Positions 8,567-16,979 of a stretch of DNA of 64,000 nucleotides are shown piece after piece. The translations under genes were made by a program, and so were the position numbers. How positions within the stretch are numbered: the first letter of the stretch is position 1; each line of letters opens with the position of its first letter. Source of the DNA: Gemmatimonadales bacterium (GTDB lineage Bacteria > Gemmatimonadota > Gemmatimonadetes > Gemmatimonadales > GWC2-71-9). Under the pieces are notes generated by a model. The model saw nothing but the letters and a program-made list of their open reading frames with translations. It did no database searches and was not told the origin of the DNA. The stretch lies in assembly GCA_020633775.1 (NCBI GenBank), contig JACKDA010000002.1, positions 155,419 through 219,418 on the forward strand. Direction: 5' to 3'.

Positions 8567-9187
8567 ATGGGAGCGACCCTCGCCCCCCCGCGCACCGAGC
8601 CCGCGGCCCGGATCGGTCCGAATGCGGTGATCCAGCTGGTCGCTGCGATGCAGGCGCGCTGGGGTGAACGCTTTGCCGAATCGCTGCTCGCCGAGGCGAC
8701 CGAGTACACCCCGGACACGCTGCCCGAGGCGATGATCGACGAGGGCGAGGCCCGCGCGCTGGCGCACCTCCTCCTCGACCGGGTCGGTGCGGCCGCCGCC
8801 CTGCCGGTGCTCCGCGACGCGGGGCACCGTACCGCAGACTACCTCCTCGCGAACCGGATCCCCCCGCCGGCCCAGTGGGTGATCCGCCTCCTGCCGCGGC
8901 GCCTCGGGTTGCGGCTGCTCCTCGCTGCGATCACTCGGCATGCCTGGACTTTCGCCGGGAGCGGTCGCTTCGTGGTGCGCTGGGTCGGGACATGGCCCGC
9001 GCTGGTGTTCGAGGGGTGCACGATGTGCCGCGGCCTCCATGGCGACCGCCCGATGTGCGACTACTACGCGGGGACGTTCGAGCGGCTCCTCGCGGTGCTC
9101 ATCTCGCCCGCGGCGTCGGTGGTCGAGGTGGAGTGCCAGGCGCTCGGCGCCGCGACCTGCCGGTTCCGCCTCGACGGCATGTCGTGA
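8567..9187 (+). CDS. bchJ: Bacteriochlorophyll-associated V4R protein (BchJ-like)
   Basis: 206 residues, six bases after hemN. The N-terminal part (RIGPNAVIQLVAAMQARWGE, YTPDTLPEAMIDE) and the C-terminal V4R (4-vinyl-reductase-like) domain with FEGCTMCRGLHG and VEVECQALGAATCRF are typical of BchJ. BchJ was first described as an 8-vinyl reductase but is now thought to act as a binding or escort protein for chlorophyll intermediates around Mg-chelatase. The TGA overlaps the GTG start of hemJ. The link to bchE, as in proteobacterial bchEJ groups, supports the naming. Confidence 0.88.
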   Translation: MGATLAPPRTEPAARIGPNAVIQLVAAMQARWGERFAESLLAEATEYTPDTLPEAMIDEGEARALAHLLLDRVGAAAALPVLRDAGHRTADYLLANRIPPPAQWVIRLLPRRLGLRLLLAAITRHAWTFAGSGRFVVRWVGTWPALVFEGCTMCRGLHGDRPMCDYYAGTFERLLAVLISPAASVVEVECQALGAATCRFRLDGMS

Positions 9188-9618
9188 ACGGCGTCAACTA
9201 CCTCTGGCTGAAGGCGGGCCACGTGATCGCGGTGATCGCGTGGTACGCGGGGCTGTTCTACATCTTCCGCCTGTTCGTGTATCACGTGCAGCAGCGCGAC
9301 CAGCCGGAGGTCGCGGCGACGCTCGCGATCATGGAACGGCGCCTGCTCCGGGCCATCATGCTCCCCGCGGCGGTGCTGTCGATCCTCCTCGGCGTCGCGA
9401 TGCTCGTGAAGATGCCCTACCTGCTGGGGCAACCGTGGATGCACGCCAAGCTCGGCGCCATCGCGTTCCTGCTCGGGTACCACGCGCTCGCCGCGTGGGT
9501 CCGGGTCCGCTTCGCGGCGGGGGACTACGTCCTGAGCGAGCGCGCCTGCCGGATCCTCAACGAGGTGCCGACGGTGCTGCTGTTCATCATCGTGATCGCG
9601 GTGATCGTGCGGCCCTGA
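9184..9618 (+). CDS. hemJ: Protoporphyrinogen IX oxidase HemJ
   Basis: 144 residues, mostly four membrane helices. The opening YLWLKAGHVIAVIAWYAGLF and FRLFVYH contain the conserved His and aromatic pattern of HemJ (UPF0093). KMPYLLGQPWMHAKLG and ERACRILNEVPTVLL complete the family pattern. HemJ oxidises protoporphyrinogen IX to protoporphyrin IX in the membrane. The start is a GTG overlapping the bchJ stop. It completes a run from coproporphyrinogen to protoporphyrin next to the cyclase gene. Confidence 0.92.
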   Translation: MNGVNYLWLKAGHVIAVIAWYAGLFYIFRLFVYHVQQRDQPEVAATLAIMERRLLRAIMLPAAVLSILLGVAMLVKMPYLLGQPWMHAKLGAIAFLLGYHALAAWVRVRFAAGDYVLSERACRILNEVPTVLLFIIVIAVIVRP

Positions 9619-9693
9619 GGGGCACGCGTCGCGAGTCGTGGCTCGTGGGGTATCTTTCGGGTTCCCCCGACAAGTTCACCCGATGAGGTCGTG

Positions 9694-11118
9694 ATGCGCG
9701 GTCACCCTGGCGGTTGGCGTCCGTGGCGTGGCGTGCTTGCCGGTGCCCTGCTGCTTGCGAGCGGGTGCGTGATCGGTGGCCCGCCGACGCCGGAGCCGCC
9801 GCCCAACATCGTGATCTTCCTCGCGGATGACCTCGGCATCGGCGAGGTCGGGGCCTGGGGCCAGCGCGAGATCGCCACCCCCAACATTGACCGGCTGGCG
9901 CGCGAGGGGGTGCGGCTCACCGAGTTCCGCAGCGGGGCGGCGGTCTGCGGTCCGGCCCGCTGCACCCTGATGACCGGCTACCACAACGGGCATTGCCGGC
10001 TCGACGACAACGACAACGACTTCCTCCGCACGGCCGACGTGACACTCGCCGAGCGGCTGCGCGAGGCGGGCTACGCGACGGGGCTCTTCGGGAAGTGGGG
10101 GTTGAGCTGGGACAGCGAGCCGGAGAGCTGGCCCAACGCGCAGGGGTTCGACACCTTCTTCGGCTTCCGCGACCAGGTCCACGCGCACAACTACTACCCC
10201 GAGTGGTTGATGCGGAACGGCGATTCGGTGCGGACGCGCAACGTCGTGCCGGGGGCGAACCGGAAGGGGGCGGGGCGCGCGACGGTGCGGCTCGACTGGG
10301 CCCCGGACCTGATGCGCGAGGAGGCGTTCGCCTTCGTGCGCCAGCATGCAGGGCGCCCGTTCCTCCTGTACTGGGCGACCATCCTCCCCCACATCAACAA
10401 CGAGGGGAGCCGCAACGTCGCCGATGACGGCTACGAGATCCCCGACCTCGGTCCGTACGCCGATCGGCCGTGGCCCGAGGGGAAGCGCAGCTATGCGGCC
10501 CAGGTTTCCCGGCTCGACCGCGACCTGGGTGCGCTGCGCGCGCTGCTCGACTCGCTCGGGATCGCCGACAACACGCTGATCGTCTTCGCCTCGGACAACG
10601 GGGCGACCTTCCTGCGCCGCAGCAACGACGGCACGACGGATATCGTCGGGCGCTGGTTCAACGGGACCCTCGGCTACCGCGGCTTCAAGGGTGACCTCTA
10701 CGAGGGCGGACTGCGGGTCCCGGCGATCGCCCACTGGCCGGCGCGGATCCGCGGCGGCGGCACGTCGGCGGTGCGGGTCGACTTCGCCGACCTGCACGCG
10801 ACCCTGACCCAGGCCGCCGGCCTCCCCGCACCGCCCGAGATCGATGGCCGCTCGTTCCTGCCGGTCCTCACTGGGCAGGGAAGCTTCGCGCTGCGTCCGC
10901 ACCAGGTGTGGTTCTCGCCGGACCGCAACCAGTCGGCGGTGCTCGAGGGGCGCTGGAAGGGTGTCTGGATGCGCGACACCCTGGCGCTATTCGACCTCTC
11001 GGTCGATCCGGGTGAACAGCGCGACCTCGTGACGACCCATCCCGATGTGGCGCGTCGGCTCGATTCGCTGCGTCGCGCCGAGGATGGTCGGGTCCCGCAC
11101 CCGCGGGAGCCGCGCTAG
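9694..11118 (+). CDS. Secreted sulfatase (arylsulfatase family)
   Basis: 474 residues. A lipoprotein signal ends at ALLLASGC. The sulfatase domain starts NIVIFLADDLG (two metal-binding Asp) and holds the C-x-P-x-R formylglycine motif as CGPARCTLMTG. The usual Ser is replaced by Ala, but the Cys, Pro and Arg needed by the maturation enzyme are kept. TGLFGKWGLS, IVFASDNGA and KGDLYEGGLRVPAI follow as expected. It hydrolyses sulfate esters in the periplasm or on the outer membrane. The ATG at 9694 has better ribosome-site spacing (GAGG, 9685-9688) than the GTG one codon earlier. It meets the universal stress gene tail-to-tail with a four-base overlap. Confidence 0.88.
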   Translation: MRGHPGGWRPWRGVLAGALLLASGCVIGGPPTPEPPPNIVIFLADDLGIGEVGAWGQREIATPNIDRLAREGVRLTEFRSGAAVCGPARCTLMTGYHNGHCRLDDNDNDFLRTADVTLAERLREAGYATGLFGKWGLSWDSEPESWPNAQGFDTFFGFRDQVHAHNYYPEWLMRNGDSVRTRNVVPGANRKGAGRATVRLDWAPDLMREEAFAFVRQHAGRPFLLYWATILPHINNEGSRNVADDGYEIPDLGPYADRPWPEGKRSYAAQVSRLDRDLGALRALLDSLGIADNTLIVFASDNGATFLRRSNDGTTDIVGRWFNGTLGYRGFKGDLYEGGLRVPAIAHWPARIRGGGTSAVRVDFADLHATLTQAAGLPAPPEIDGRSFLPVLTGQGSFALRPHQVWFSPDRNQSAVLEGRWKGVWMRDTLALFDLSVDPGEQRDLVTTHPDVARRLDSLRRAEDGRVPHPREPR

Positions 11119-12032
11119 CCGCGCACCTCGGGCGGGTTCCAGGCGAGCACCGGGCAGGCGGCCGACCGGATCAGCTTGTCGGCAACGCTGCCGAAGACGG
11201 CGCGGCCGACGCCGCCCTGGCCCCGGGTCGCGATCGCGATCAGGTCGGGTTCGTGCTCCTCGGCCCAGGCGAGGAGCCCCTGTGCGGCGTGATCGCCCCC
11301 GAGCACCACGGATTCGACCTGATGCCCGTCGGCGCGGAGCCGATCGGCGACCTGCGCGAGGTAGCGCCCGGCCGCGTCGACGAGCTGCTGCAGGTCGGGA
11401 CCGGCGATCGTGTCGTGCCCGGCGAGCACGTGGACGGTCGCCGGCATCGCGACGACCTGCGCGAGGACGAGCGTCGGGTGCTCGGTGCCGAACACCGACA
11501 GCACCTCGCCGAGGGTGCGCTCGGCGAGCGGCGAGCCATCGAGGGGCACCAGGATCCGGCGCCCGCGGCCGACGGGCGAGGTTGCCTGGTGCGTGTCCGG
11601 GCGCTGCAGCAGGATCGGCTGGTGCACGATTCGCAGCAGTCGGTCGGCCACGCTGCCGAGGAAGAGGCGGCTGAGTCCGCCGCGACCGTGGGTGCTCATC
11701 ACGATGAGCCGAGCGCGGTGGGTCTCGACGTGCTCGGCGAGGGTCTCGGCGACGTGACCCGTGAGCAGGTGCGGTTCGACGAGCAGGTGCGATTCCGCCG
11801 CGATCCGGTGCGCCATGCGCCGCAGGTGGAGGTCGCCGGCCTCCAGCAGGCCGGCGTCGATCTGCGCCTGCAGGTCGGCCGAGCTGTCGGCGGTCATCGG
11901 GACGGTCTGCGGCTGGTGCACGAGGACCAGGTGCAGCGGGGCGGCAAGGCGCCGGGCCGCGTGCACGGCACGGGGGATCGCCGCTTCGGCGAACTCCGAG
12001 CGATCGAGCGGGACCACGACGGGTCGAGCCAT
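11115..12032 (-). CDS. Tandem universal stress protein (two UspA domains)
   Basis: 305 residues with two UspA domains, about 1-145 and 158-303. Each ends with the ATP-binding G-x2-G-x9-G-S motif: STHGRGGLSRLFLGS and TRGQGGVGRAVFGS. Such proteins are induced by starvation, oxygen limitation or oxidative stress and bind ATP. The gene is divergent from a CBS-domain gene, and the shared upstream region carries a direct repeat and an AT-rich patch, suggesting joint control. Confidence 0.9.
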   Translation of the reverse strand: MARPVVVPLDRSEFAEAAIPRAVHAARRLAAPLHLVLVHQPQTVPMTADSSADLQAQIDAGLLEAGDLHLRRMAHRIAAESHLLVEPHLLTGHVAETLAEHVETHRARLIVMSTHGRGGLSRLFLGSVADRLLRIVHQPILLQRPDTHQATSPVGRGRRILVPLDGSPLAERTLGEVLSVFGTEHPTLVLAQVVAMPATVHVLAGHDTIAGPDLQQLVDAAGRYLAQVADRLRADGHQVESVVLGGDHAAQGLLAWAEEHEPDLIAIATRGQGGVGRAVFGSVADKLIRSAACPVLAWNPPEVRG

Positions 12033-12068
12033 GTGCTCCTCCGGGCAGGGATGTCACGGTCGTTGCCG

Positions 12069-12100
12069 GACCGCAATTCCGAGCATTTCGACCGCAATTC
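12069..12100. promoter_or_regulatory. Direct repeat GACCGCAATTC x2 between stress genes
   Basis: The 11-mer GACCGCAATTC occurs at 12069-12079 and 12090-12100, exactly 21 bases apart, which is two helical turns. It lies in the divergent spacer between the universal stress gene and the CBS gene, next to an unusually AT-rich stretch (TTGAGTGTAAATTAAGG, 12111-12127). The arrangement fits an operator bound by a dimer or two activator molecules. No particular regulator can be named. Confidence 0.45.
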
Positions 12101-12211
12101 GCACGCGCCGTTGAGTGTAAATTAAGGGTGCGTCGGCGACCGCACGGACCGGGATGCGCGCCGACGGTGGTGCACCGGATTCCGGTCGCCAGCTGCACGA
12201 AGGAGGGCACC

Positions 12212-12610
12212 ATGCGAGTCCGCGACTTGATGGCCACCGATGTCCAGACGGTCCTGCTGGACGACCTCCTCTCGGAGGCGGTGCTGGTGCTGGCCGACCA
12301 GCACGTGACGGCGCTCGCGGTCGTCGACAAGGGGGGCAAGCTGGTGGGCGTGCTGTCCACGGCCGACGTCCTCACCGCGCAGGCGGAGTCGGGTGCGGGG
12401 GCCGTCGCCTGGGAGGGGATGGCGGTGCGCGACGTGATGGGCAGCCCGGCGCTCACCATCGAGCCGGACGCCCGCCTGCACGACGCCGCGCAGCAGATGC
12501 TCTACGGCAACGTGCACCGGTTGTTCGTGGTGGAGGACGGCGACCTCGTCGGCGTCATCTCGCAGACCGATGTCGTCCGCGCGATGGCCACCATGCGGCC
12601 GCACCTCTGA
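12212..12610 (+). CDS. CBS-domain pair protein
   Basis: 132 residues made of two CBS motifs: MRVRDLMATDVQTVLLDDLL with VVDKGGKLVGVLSTADV, and VRDVMGSPALTIEPDARL with FVVEDGDLVGVISQTDVV. CBS pairs bind adenosyl ligands such as AMP or ATP and act as energy sensors; stand-alone versions often accompany universal stress proteins, as here. The ATG at 12212 follows AGGAGG at 12201-12206, so the longer frame starting at 12128 was rejected. Confidence 0.88.
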   Translation: MRVRDLMATDVQTVLLDDLLSEAVLVLADQHVTALAVVDKGGKLVGVLSTADVLTAQAESGAGAVAWEGMAVRDVMGSPALTIEPDARLHDAAQQMLYGNVHRLFVVEDGDLVGVISQTDVVRAMATMRPHL

Positions 12611-12626
12611 TCGACGTGTCGTGACA

Positions 12627-12658
12627 GCGGGGGCACCGGAGCGATCCGGTGCCCCCGC
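12627..12658. terminator. Bidirectional terminator hairpin
   Basis: A perfect 14-base-pair stem (GCGGGGGCACCGGA / TCCGGTGCCCCCGC) with a GCGA loop, placed exactly between the convergent CBS and decarboxylase genes. There is no T run on either side, as is common in high-GC genomes. Confidence 0.75.
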
Positions 12659-12665
12659 GGTGCGT

Positions 12666-14159
12666 TCACCCGTCGCGCATCTCGGCGTCGAGGGCCCGGG
12701 CGATCGGAAGGATGATCCCCGGCAGCGCCTCGACGTGGGCCGCGGTGGTGTTGAAGTTCACGATGCAGGCCCGCAGCATGTAGCGCCCGGCGACCACCGC
12801 ATTCGAGACGAAGGCCCGGCCGGATGCCTGGATCCGCTCCACCAGTTCGCGGTTCAGCGCATCGAGGTATTCCGCCGTCGCGGGCTCCGCGACGGTGGCC
12901 ACGAGGTCCGCGGGGACGTAGCGGAAGGTCGTGATGCTGAGCGAGGTCGTGGCCGCCTCGAACGCGGGGTGCGCCTCGAGCGCGACGTGCAGCTGCCGGG
13001 CGAGCCGGATGTCCTCGGCGATCATCGCCGCATAGCCGGCGCGCCCGACCTGCTTGAGTGCCAGCCAGACCTTGAGCGCACGGAACCCGCGCGAGTTCTG
13101 CGGCCCGTAGTCGAAGTAGTTGAGCTGCTCGGCGTCGAACTGGTAGTACACCGGGTGGTGGGAGTAGGTGCGCCGCAGCGCGGCCGGATCGCGCACCAGG
13201 ACGCACCCCGCCTCCAGCGGGGCGTACAGCCACTTGTGCGGATCGATCGCGATCGAGTCCGCCTCACCGATTGCCGCCAGGTCGGGGTCGAGGCCGGGGA
13301 CCGCGGCAGCGAAGCCGCCGTAGGCGCCGTCGATGTGGAACCAGGCCCCGACGTCGCGACAGATCGCCGCGAGGTCGCGCAGCGGGTCGATCACCCCGGT
13401 GCTGACGGTGCCGGCCGTGCCGATCACCATGAGCGGCCGGACCCCGGCGGCACGGTCGCGCGCCAGGTGGGCGCGCAGGTCCTCGAGGTCGAGGCGCCCC
13501 GTCTCGTCCACCGCGATCCACCGGATCCGCTCGGTGCCGACGCCACTGAGGGAGGCGGCCTTGTGCAGCCAGGTGTGCGTCTCGCGCGAGGCGTAGATCG
13601 CCAGCGGGGCGGCCCCTGGGGCACCGGCGCCCTCGGCATGCACGTCGTGGCCCGCCGCGGCGACCCGGGCCGCGAGGAAGGCGACGATGTTGGCCATGTT
13701 CCCGCCGCTCACGAAGAGCCCGCCTGCGTCCCGCGGGTAGCCGATCAGCTCCGCGATCCACTGCACCGCCTGCTTCTCGATCTCAGTCGCGAGCGGTGCG
13801 AGCCGCCACGCGCCGACGTTCGGGTTGATCGCGGCGGCGAGCAGGTCGCCGAGCATCCCGATCGGGGCGGGCGAGGAGGTGATGTAGCCGTAGAACTGCG
13901 GGTGGCCGTTGAACAGCGAGTGCGCCATCAGGTGGGACGCCGTCTCGCGGAGCAGGACCTCCGGGTCGCTGCCCTGGTCCGGCATCGGGGCCCCGGCGTC
14001 GATCACCGCCCGGATCGCGGCCGGGTCGGCGGCCGTCGTCAGCGATTGCTCCCCGAGGGTATCGAGGAAGGTTGCGATCCGGTCGACCAGTTCATGGCCG
14101 GCCCGCCGGAAGGCCTCGCCGCCGAGGGCGAGGGTCGTGTCGCGGGGAGTGGGGTGCAT
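12666..14159 (-). CDS. PLP-dependent (aromatic) amino acid decarboxylase, group II
   Basis: 497 residues. The fold-type I PLP signature is clear: LFVSGGNMANIVAF, GTAGTVSTGVIDPL, WFHIDGAYGG with the PLP-contacting Asp, and the Schiff-base lysine in SIAIDPHKWLYAPLEAG. The N-terminal HPQFYGYITSSPAP segment and overall length match aromatic-L-amino-acid, tyrosine and glutamate decarboxylases. The substrate (aromatic amino acid, glutamate or aspartate) is not determined. A paralogue of exactly equal length lies at 25496-26989, although the two sequences are clearly diverged. Confidence 0.88.
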   Translation of the reverse strand: MHPTPRDTTLALGGEAFRRAGHELVDRIATFLDTLGEQSLTTAADPAAIRAVIDAGAPMPDQGSDPEVLLRETASHLMAHSLFNGHPQFYGYITSSPAPIGMLGDLLAAAINPNVGAWRLAPLATEIEKQAVQWIAELIGYPRDAGGLFVSGGNMANIVAFLAARVAAAGHDVHAEGAGAPGAAPLAIYASRETHTWLHKAASLSGVGTERIRWIAVDETGRLDLEDLRAHLARDRAAGVRPLMVIGTAGTVSTGVIDPLRDLAAICRDVGAWFHIDGAYGGFAAAVPGLDPDLAAIGEADSIAIDPHKWLYAPLEAGCVLVRDPAALRRTYSHHPVYYQFDAEQLNYFDYGPQNSRGFRALKVWLALKQVGRAGYAAMIAEDIRLARQLHVALEAHPAFEAATTSLSITTFRYVPADLVATVAEPATAEYLDALNRELVERIQASGRAFVSNAVVAGRYMLRACIVNFNTTAAHVEALPGIILPIARALDAEMRDG

Positions 14160-14238
14160 CGAGGTGCCTCACGGGAAGGGTCCATGCCTGGCGAGTCGAT
14201 CGCATCCGGAATGCGCACAAGATGGCCTCTTCGCGACA

Positions 14239-15210
14239 TCAACGCGTGGTGCGACTCTCCAGCCATCGATCGAACGCCGCGTCCGGTGGCGCCAGCCCAA
14301 GCGGCTCGACCAGGAACCGGATCCCGTCGATCAGCGCCTCGGGGGGGAGGCGGTGCCCCGAAGCGTACCACCGGACCGTTGCTCCGGACGGTGCGGCGGC
14401 ATGCAGTCGCTCGGCGCGCCGGGGTGGGACGAGGGGGTCGTCGTGGCCGTTCTGGAAGAGGAGTTGCGCCCGCGAGCGACCCACGAAACGGATCGGTTCG
14501 ATCGGCCGCATCATCGCCGCCCATGTGTCGCGGTCCGCCGTGGGGAGCATGGCCTCGTCGAGGTCCCACCGCAGGCACCCGTCGATGCTGCGGGTCGCGG
14601 TGACGGCCGAGTCACACGGGTCGGTGAAGTGGGCCAGGAATCCGCCATCCCCGACGCGGAGCACCGCGGCGACGATGCGGGGGTCGATCCCGACCAGCAG
14701 TGCCCCCTGCGCGCCGCCGTAGCTGTTCCCGATGTAGCCGATCCGTTCGGGGTCGACGTCGGGCCGGGATTGGAGCCAGTCGATCGCCCGCCGCCAGTCC
14801 ACGGCCAACTGCACCTGCTCGATGCTGTCCTCCACCGTGAACCGGATCGGCGGTCCCTCCCGGCGGGCGTGTGGCGCGTCGAGGGCGAAGGTCACCGCCC
14901 CGCTTCGGGCCATCGCCAGGGCGGTCGTCATCGTCGCGAACCCCGCAGCGGACCCCGGTGCCCCGTGGCCCACGAGGACGGCCGGGTGCCGGCCCGGGCC
15001 GGTGGGGAGGAACAGCAGCCCGGTGGCACGGCCGCCCGAGGGGGACGCGAAGCCGACGCGGTGCACGGCGATTCGGTCAATGGTCTCCTGGACCGAATCG
15101 GAGAGGGCAAGCGGGACGGAGCGGGGCTGGTCAAACGGGGTCTGGGCTCGGAGCACCGGGACAGGCACCACCAGTGCGAGCGCAAGGACGAGTCGGGTCA
15201 TGCGACTCAT
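14239..15210 (-). CDS. Secreted alpha/beta hydrolase (dienelactone-hydrolase/acyl-esterase type)
   Basis: 323 residues with a Sec signal peptide ending near LRAQ. The hydrolase core has an oxyanion region (VLVGHGAPGS), the nucleophile elbow GYIGNSYGGAQG, a predicted acid Asp in FQNGHDDPLVP and the His in YASGHRLPP. It is probably a periplasmic esterase or peptidase-like hydrolase. It is transcribed in the same direction as the decarboxylase, about 80 bases upstream of it, and is divergent from the small membrane protein and ClpP-like genes. Confidence 0.85.
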   Translation of the reverse strand: MSRMTRLVLALALVVPVPVLRAQTPFDQPRSVPLALSDSVQETIDRIAVHRVGFASPSGGRATGLLFLPTGPGRHPAVLVGHGAPGSAAGFATMTTALAMARSGAVTFALDAPHARREGPPIRFTVEDSIEQVQLAVDWRRAIDWLQSRPDVDPERIGYIGNSYGGAQGALLVGIDPRIVAAVLRVGDGGFLAHFTDPCDSAVTATRSIDGCLRWDLDEAMLPTADRDTWAAMMRPIEPIRFVGRSRAQLLFQNGHDDPLVPPRRAERLHAAAPSGATVRWYASGHRLPPEALIDGIRFLVEPLGLAPPDAAFDRWLESRTTR

Positions 15211-15328
15211 GATGCAGGACCCCGCCCAAAGGTTTCAGGGTGCGACACCGGGTCCTCGTCGACCCGCCGCACGCGCGCGCCCTCCCGCACCCTAGGCACC
15301 ATGCCCCGTTCCGGTTAGGGTTCCCCCG

Positions 15329-15544
15329 ATGCCGAAGGCGATCCGATCCCTGCTGCTCGGGGGCGTGCTGCTGACGGCGGTGGCCCTTGTCGGGATGGCG
15401 GCCACCGCCGGGGTCCCGCGTCCGGAGACGGGCTGGCTGTCGTGGATCTTCATCCCGCTGTACGGCGTGGGCGCCGGCATGCTGATCGCCGCCGGCCTCT
15501 GGTGGCTGGTACGCTTCACCCGACGGCGCGACGACGCGCGCTGA
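15329..15544 (+). CDS. Small two-helix membrane protein
   Basis: 71 residues with two predicted membrane helices (SLLLGGVLLTAVALVGMAAT and WIFIPLYGVGAGMLIAAGLW) and a basic tail (RFTRRRDDAR). It lies 29 bases before the ClpP-like gene and is probably co-transcribed. I recognise no family. Confidence 0.6.
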   Translation: MPKAIRSLLLGGVLLTAVALVGMAATAGVPRPETGWLSWIFIPLYGVGAGMLIAAGLWWLVRFTRRRDDAR

Positions 15545-15573
15545 CCTTCCTTTCCCTGTCCGAATCCGAGACC

Positions 15574-16149
15574 ATGGCCGAACGCGACACCACGGGACGA
15601 CCCCACGACGCCCTCTCCGAGCGGCTCTTCGAGGCGCGGATCATCATCATCTCCGGCGGCATCGACCAGAAGGTCGCCGAGCGGGTGACCGCCCAGCTGC
15701 TTGCCCTCTCGGCCGCCGACGCGACGGCGCCGATCACGCTCTACATCAATTCCCAGGGTGGTCACGTCGAGGCGGGCGACACGATCCACGACATGATTCG
15801 CTACGTGGCGCCACCGGTGCGCATCGTGGGGACCGGCTGGGTGGCGAGCGCCGGCGCGCTGATCTACGTCGCGGTGCCGCGGGAGCAGCGCTACTGCCTG
15901 CCGAACACCCGCTTCCTGCTGCACCAGCCGGCCGGCGGCGCGGGCGGCACGGCGTCGGACATCGCGATCGAGGCGCGCGAGATCGTCAAGATGCGCGAGC
16001 GCCTCAACCGGATCTTCGCCCGCGAGACGGGCCAGTCGGTCGAGAAGATCGAGGACGACACCCACCGCAATTTCTGGCTCGGCGCCGAGGAGGCGCGCGA
16101 GTACGGCCTCGTCGGCCACATCATCGAGAGCCAGGGCGACCTGCCGTAA
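15574..16149 (+). CDS. ClpP-like serine peptidase subunit
   Basis: 191 residues, the normal ClpP length. The catalytic triad is visible: Ser92 in GWVASAGALIY, His117 in FLLHQPAGG and Asp162 in IEDDTHRNFWL. ITLYINSQGGHVEAG forms the substrate-strand region. The consensus ASMGA around the serine is ASAGA, and Gln/Ser usage differs from the housekeeping ClpP, so it may be an accessory ClpP forming mixed rings. No Clp ATPase gene is adjacent. The ATG was chosen because the frame upstream overlaps the preceding gene. Confidence 0.88.
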   Translation: MAERDTTGRPHDALSERLFEARIIIISGGIDQKVAERVTAQLLALSAADATAPITLYINSQGGHVEAGDTIHDMIRYVAPPVRIVGTGWVASAGALIYVAVPREQRYCLPNTRFLLHQPAGGAGGTASDIAIEAREIVKMRERLNRIFARETGQSVEKIEDDTHRNFWLGAEEAREYGLVGHIIESQGDLP

Positions 16150-16179
16150 CCCCCGACCCACCACCGCTCCGGAGCCGTC

Positions 16180-16782
16180 ATGTCCACTCGCCTGTCCCTG
16201 CTCGCCGCCGGTCTCTGCCTGCCGATCGCCCTCGCGGCCCAGGAGGCCGAGGCCGTGAAGTCGGTCGTGCTGCCGACGCCCGAGGCGCAAATCGCGGCGG
16301 CGGTGCTGCCGCTGCCGGAGGAGTTCCGGGCCTCCGCCACCGTGCTCGGCTACCGGGTCCCCGGCGAGCTGGTCACGCTCCGTCAGGGGACGGGGGCGAT
16401 GATCTGCCTCGCCGACAACCCGTCGGAGGCGCGCTTCCACGTGGCGTGCTACCAGCGCGACATGGAGCCGTTCATGGCGCGGGGTCGGGCGCTTCGCGCC
16501 CAGGGAATCACCAACGTCGACTCGGTGCGCTACGCGGAGGTCGAGTCCGGCGTGCTGCCGATGCCGAACCGCGCGGCGCTCTGGTCGCTGACCGGGGGTC
16601 CGACGTCGTTCGACTGGGCGACGAACACGCCCGACGGCACGGTGCGGCCGCTGTATGTCGTGTACCTCCCCGGTGCCACGGCCGAGTCGATCGGGCTACC
16701 GGTCACGCCGGGGCAGAACACGCCGTGGCTGATGTTCCCGGGCACGCCGAAGGCGCACATCATGTTCATCCCGAGCATGTGA
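16180..16782 (+). CDS. Secreted hypothetical protein
   Basis: 200 residues with a signal peptide (LLAAGLCLPIALAAQ). The mature protein contains VLGYRVPGELVTLRQGTGAMICLADNP split over about 27 residues, a CYQRDMEPFMARGRAL helix, and ends HIMFIPSM. It looks like a conserved exported protein of unknown function. It is 30 bases downstream of the ClpP-like gene and eight bases before the next small membrane gene. Confidence 0.65.
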   Translation: MSTRLSLLAAGLCLPIALAAQEAEAVKSVVLPTPEAQIAAAVLPLPEEFRASATVLGYRVPGELVTLRQGTGAMICLADNPSEARFHVACYQRDMEPFMARGRALRAQGITNVDSVRYAEVESGVLPMPNRAALWSLTGGPTSFDWATNTPDGTVRPLYVVYLPGATAESIGLPVTPGQNTPWLMFPGTPKAHIMFIPSM

Positions 16783-16789
16783 GCCGACG

Positions 16790-16975
16790 ATGCCCGATGC
16801 CCGCCCCTCGATGCCGTCGTTCATCCCCCGGGTCCTCGTCGGGGTGGCGGCGATGCTCTGCCTCGCCGGGACGTACCTGCTGGTGAGCGGTCGGTCGCCG
16901 CTGGTGGGGATGGTGCTGCTGGCGGCCGGCGTCGGCGATGCGGTCGTGGCGTTCATCCTGGCCCGCCACGGCTGA
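16790..16975 (+). CDS. Small two-helix membrane protein
   Basis: 61 residues with two hydrophobic helices (VLVGVAAMLCLAGTYLLVSG and LVGMVLLAAGVGDAVVAFIL) and short polar ends. It is packed between the exported protein and the DinB gene with gaps of under ten bases, so it is probably part of the operon. Function unknown. Confidence 0.58.
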   Translation: MPDARPSMPSFIPRVLVGVAAMLCLAGTYLLVSGRSPLVGMVLLAAGVGDAVVAFILARHG

Positions 16976-16979
16976 GTCG

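Noticed and set aside
5454..9618. A complete photosynthesis gene cluster
   Set aside because: Only four genes are present and flanks turn to unrelated genes on both sides within the window.
9694..11118. Inactive sulfatase because the CXPSR motif has Ala for Ser
   Set aside because: The maturation enzyme needs Cys, Pro and Arg, all of which are kept.
12128..12211. Upstream extension of the CBS protein
   Set aside because: The ribosome site AGGAGG stands directly before the ATG at 12212, and the extension has no family similarity.
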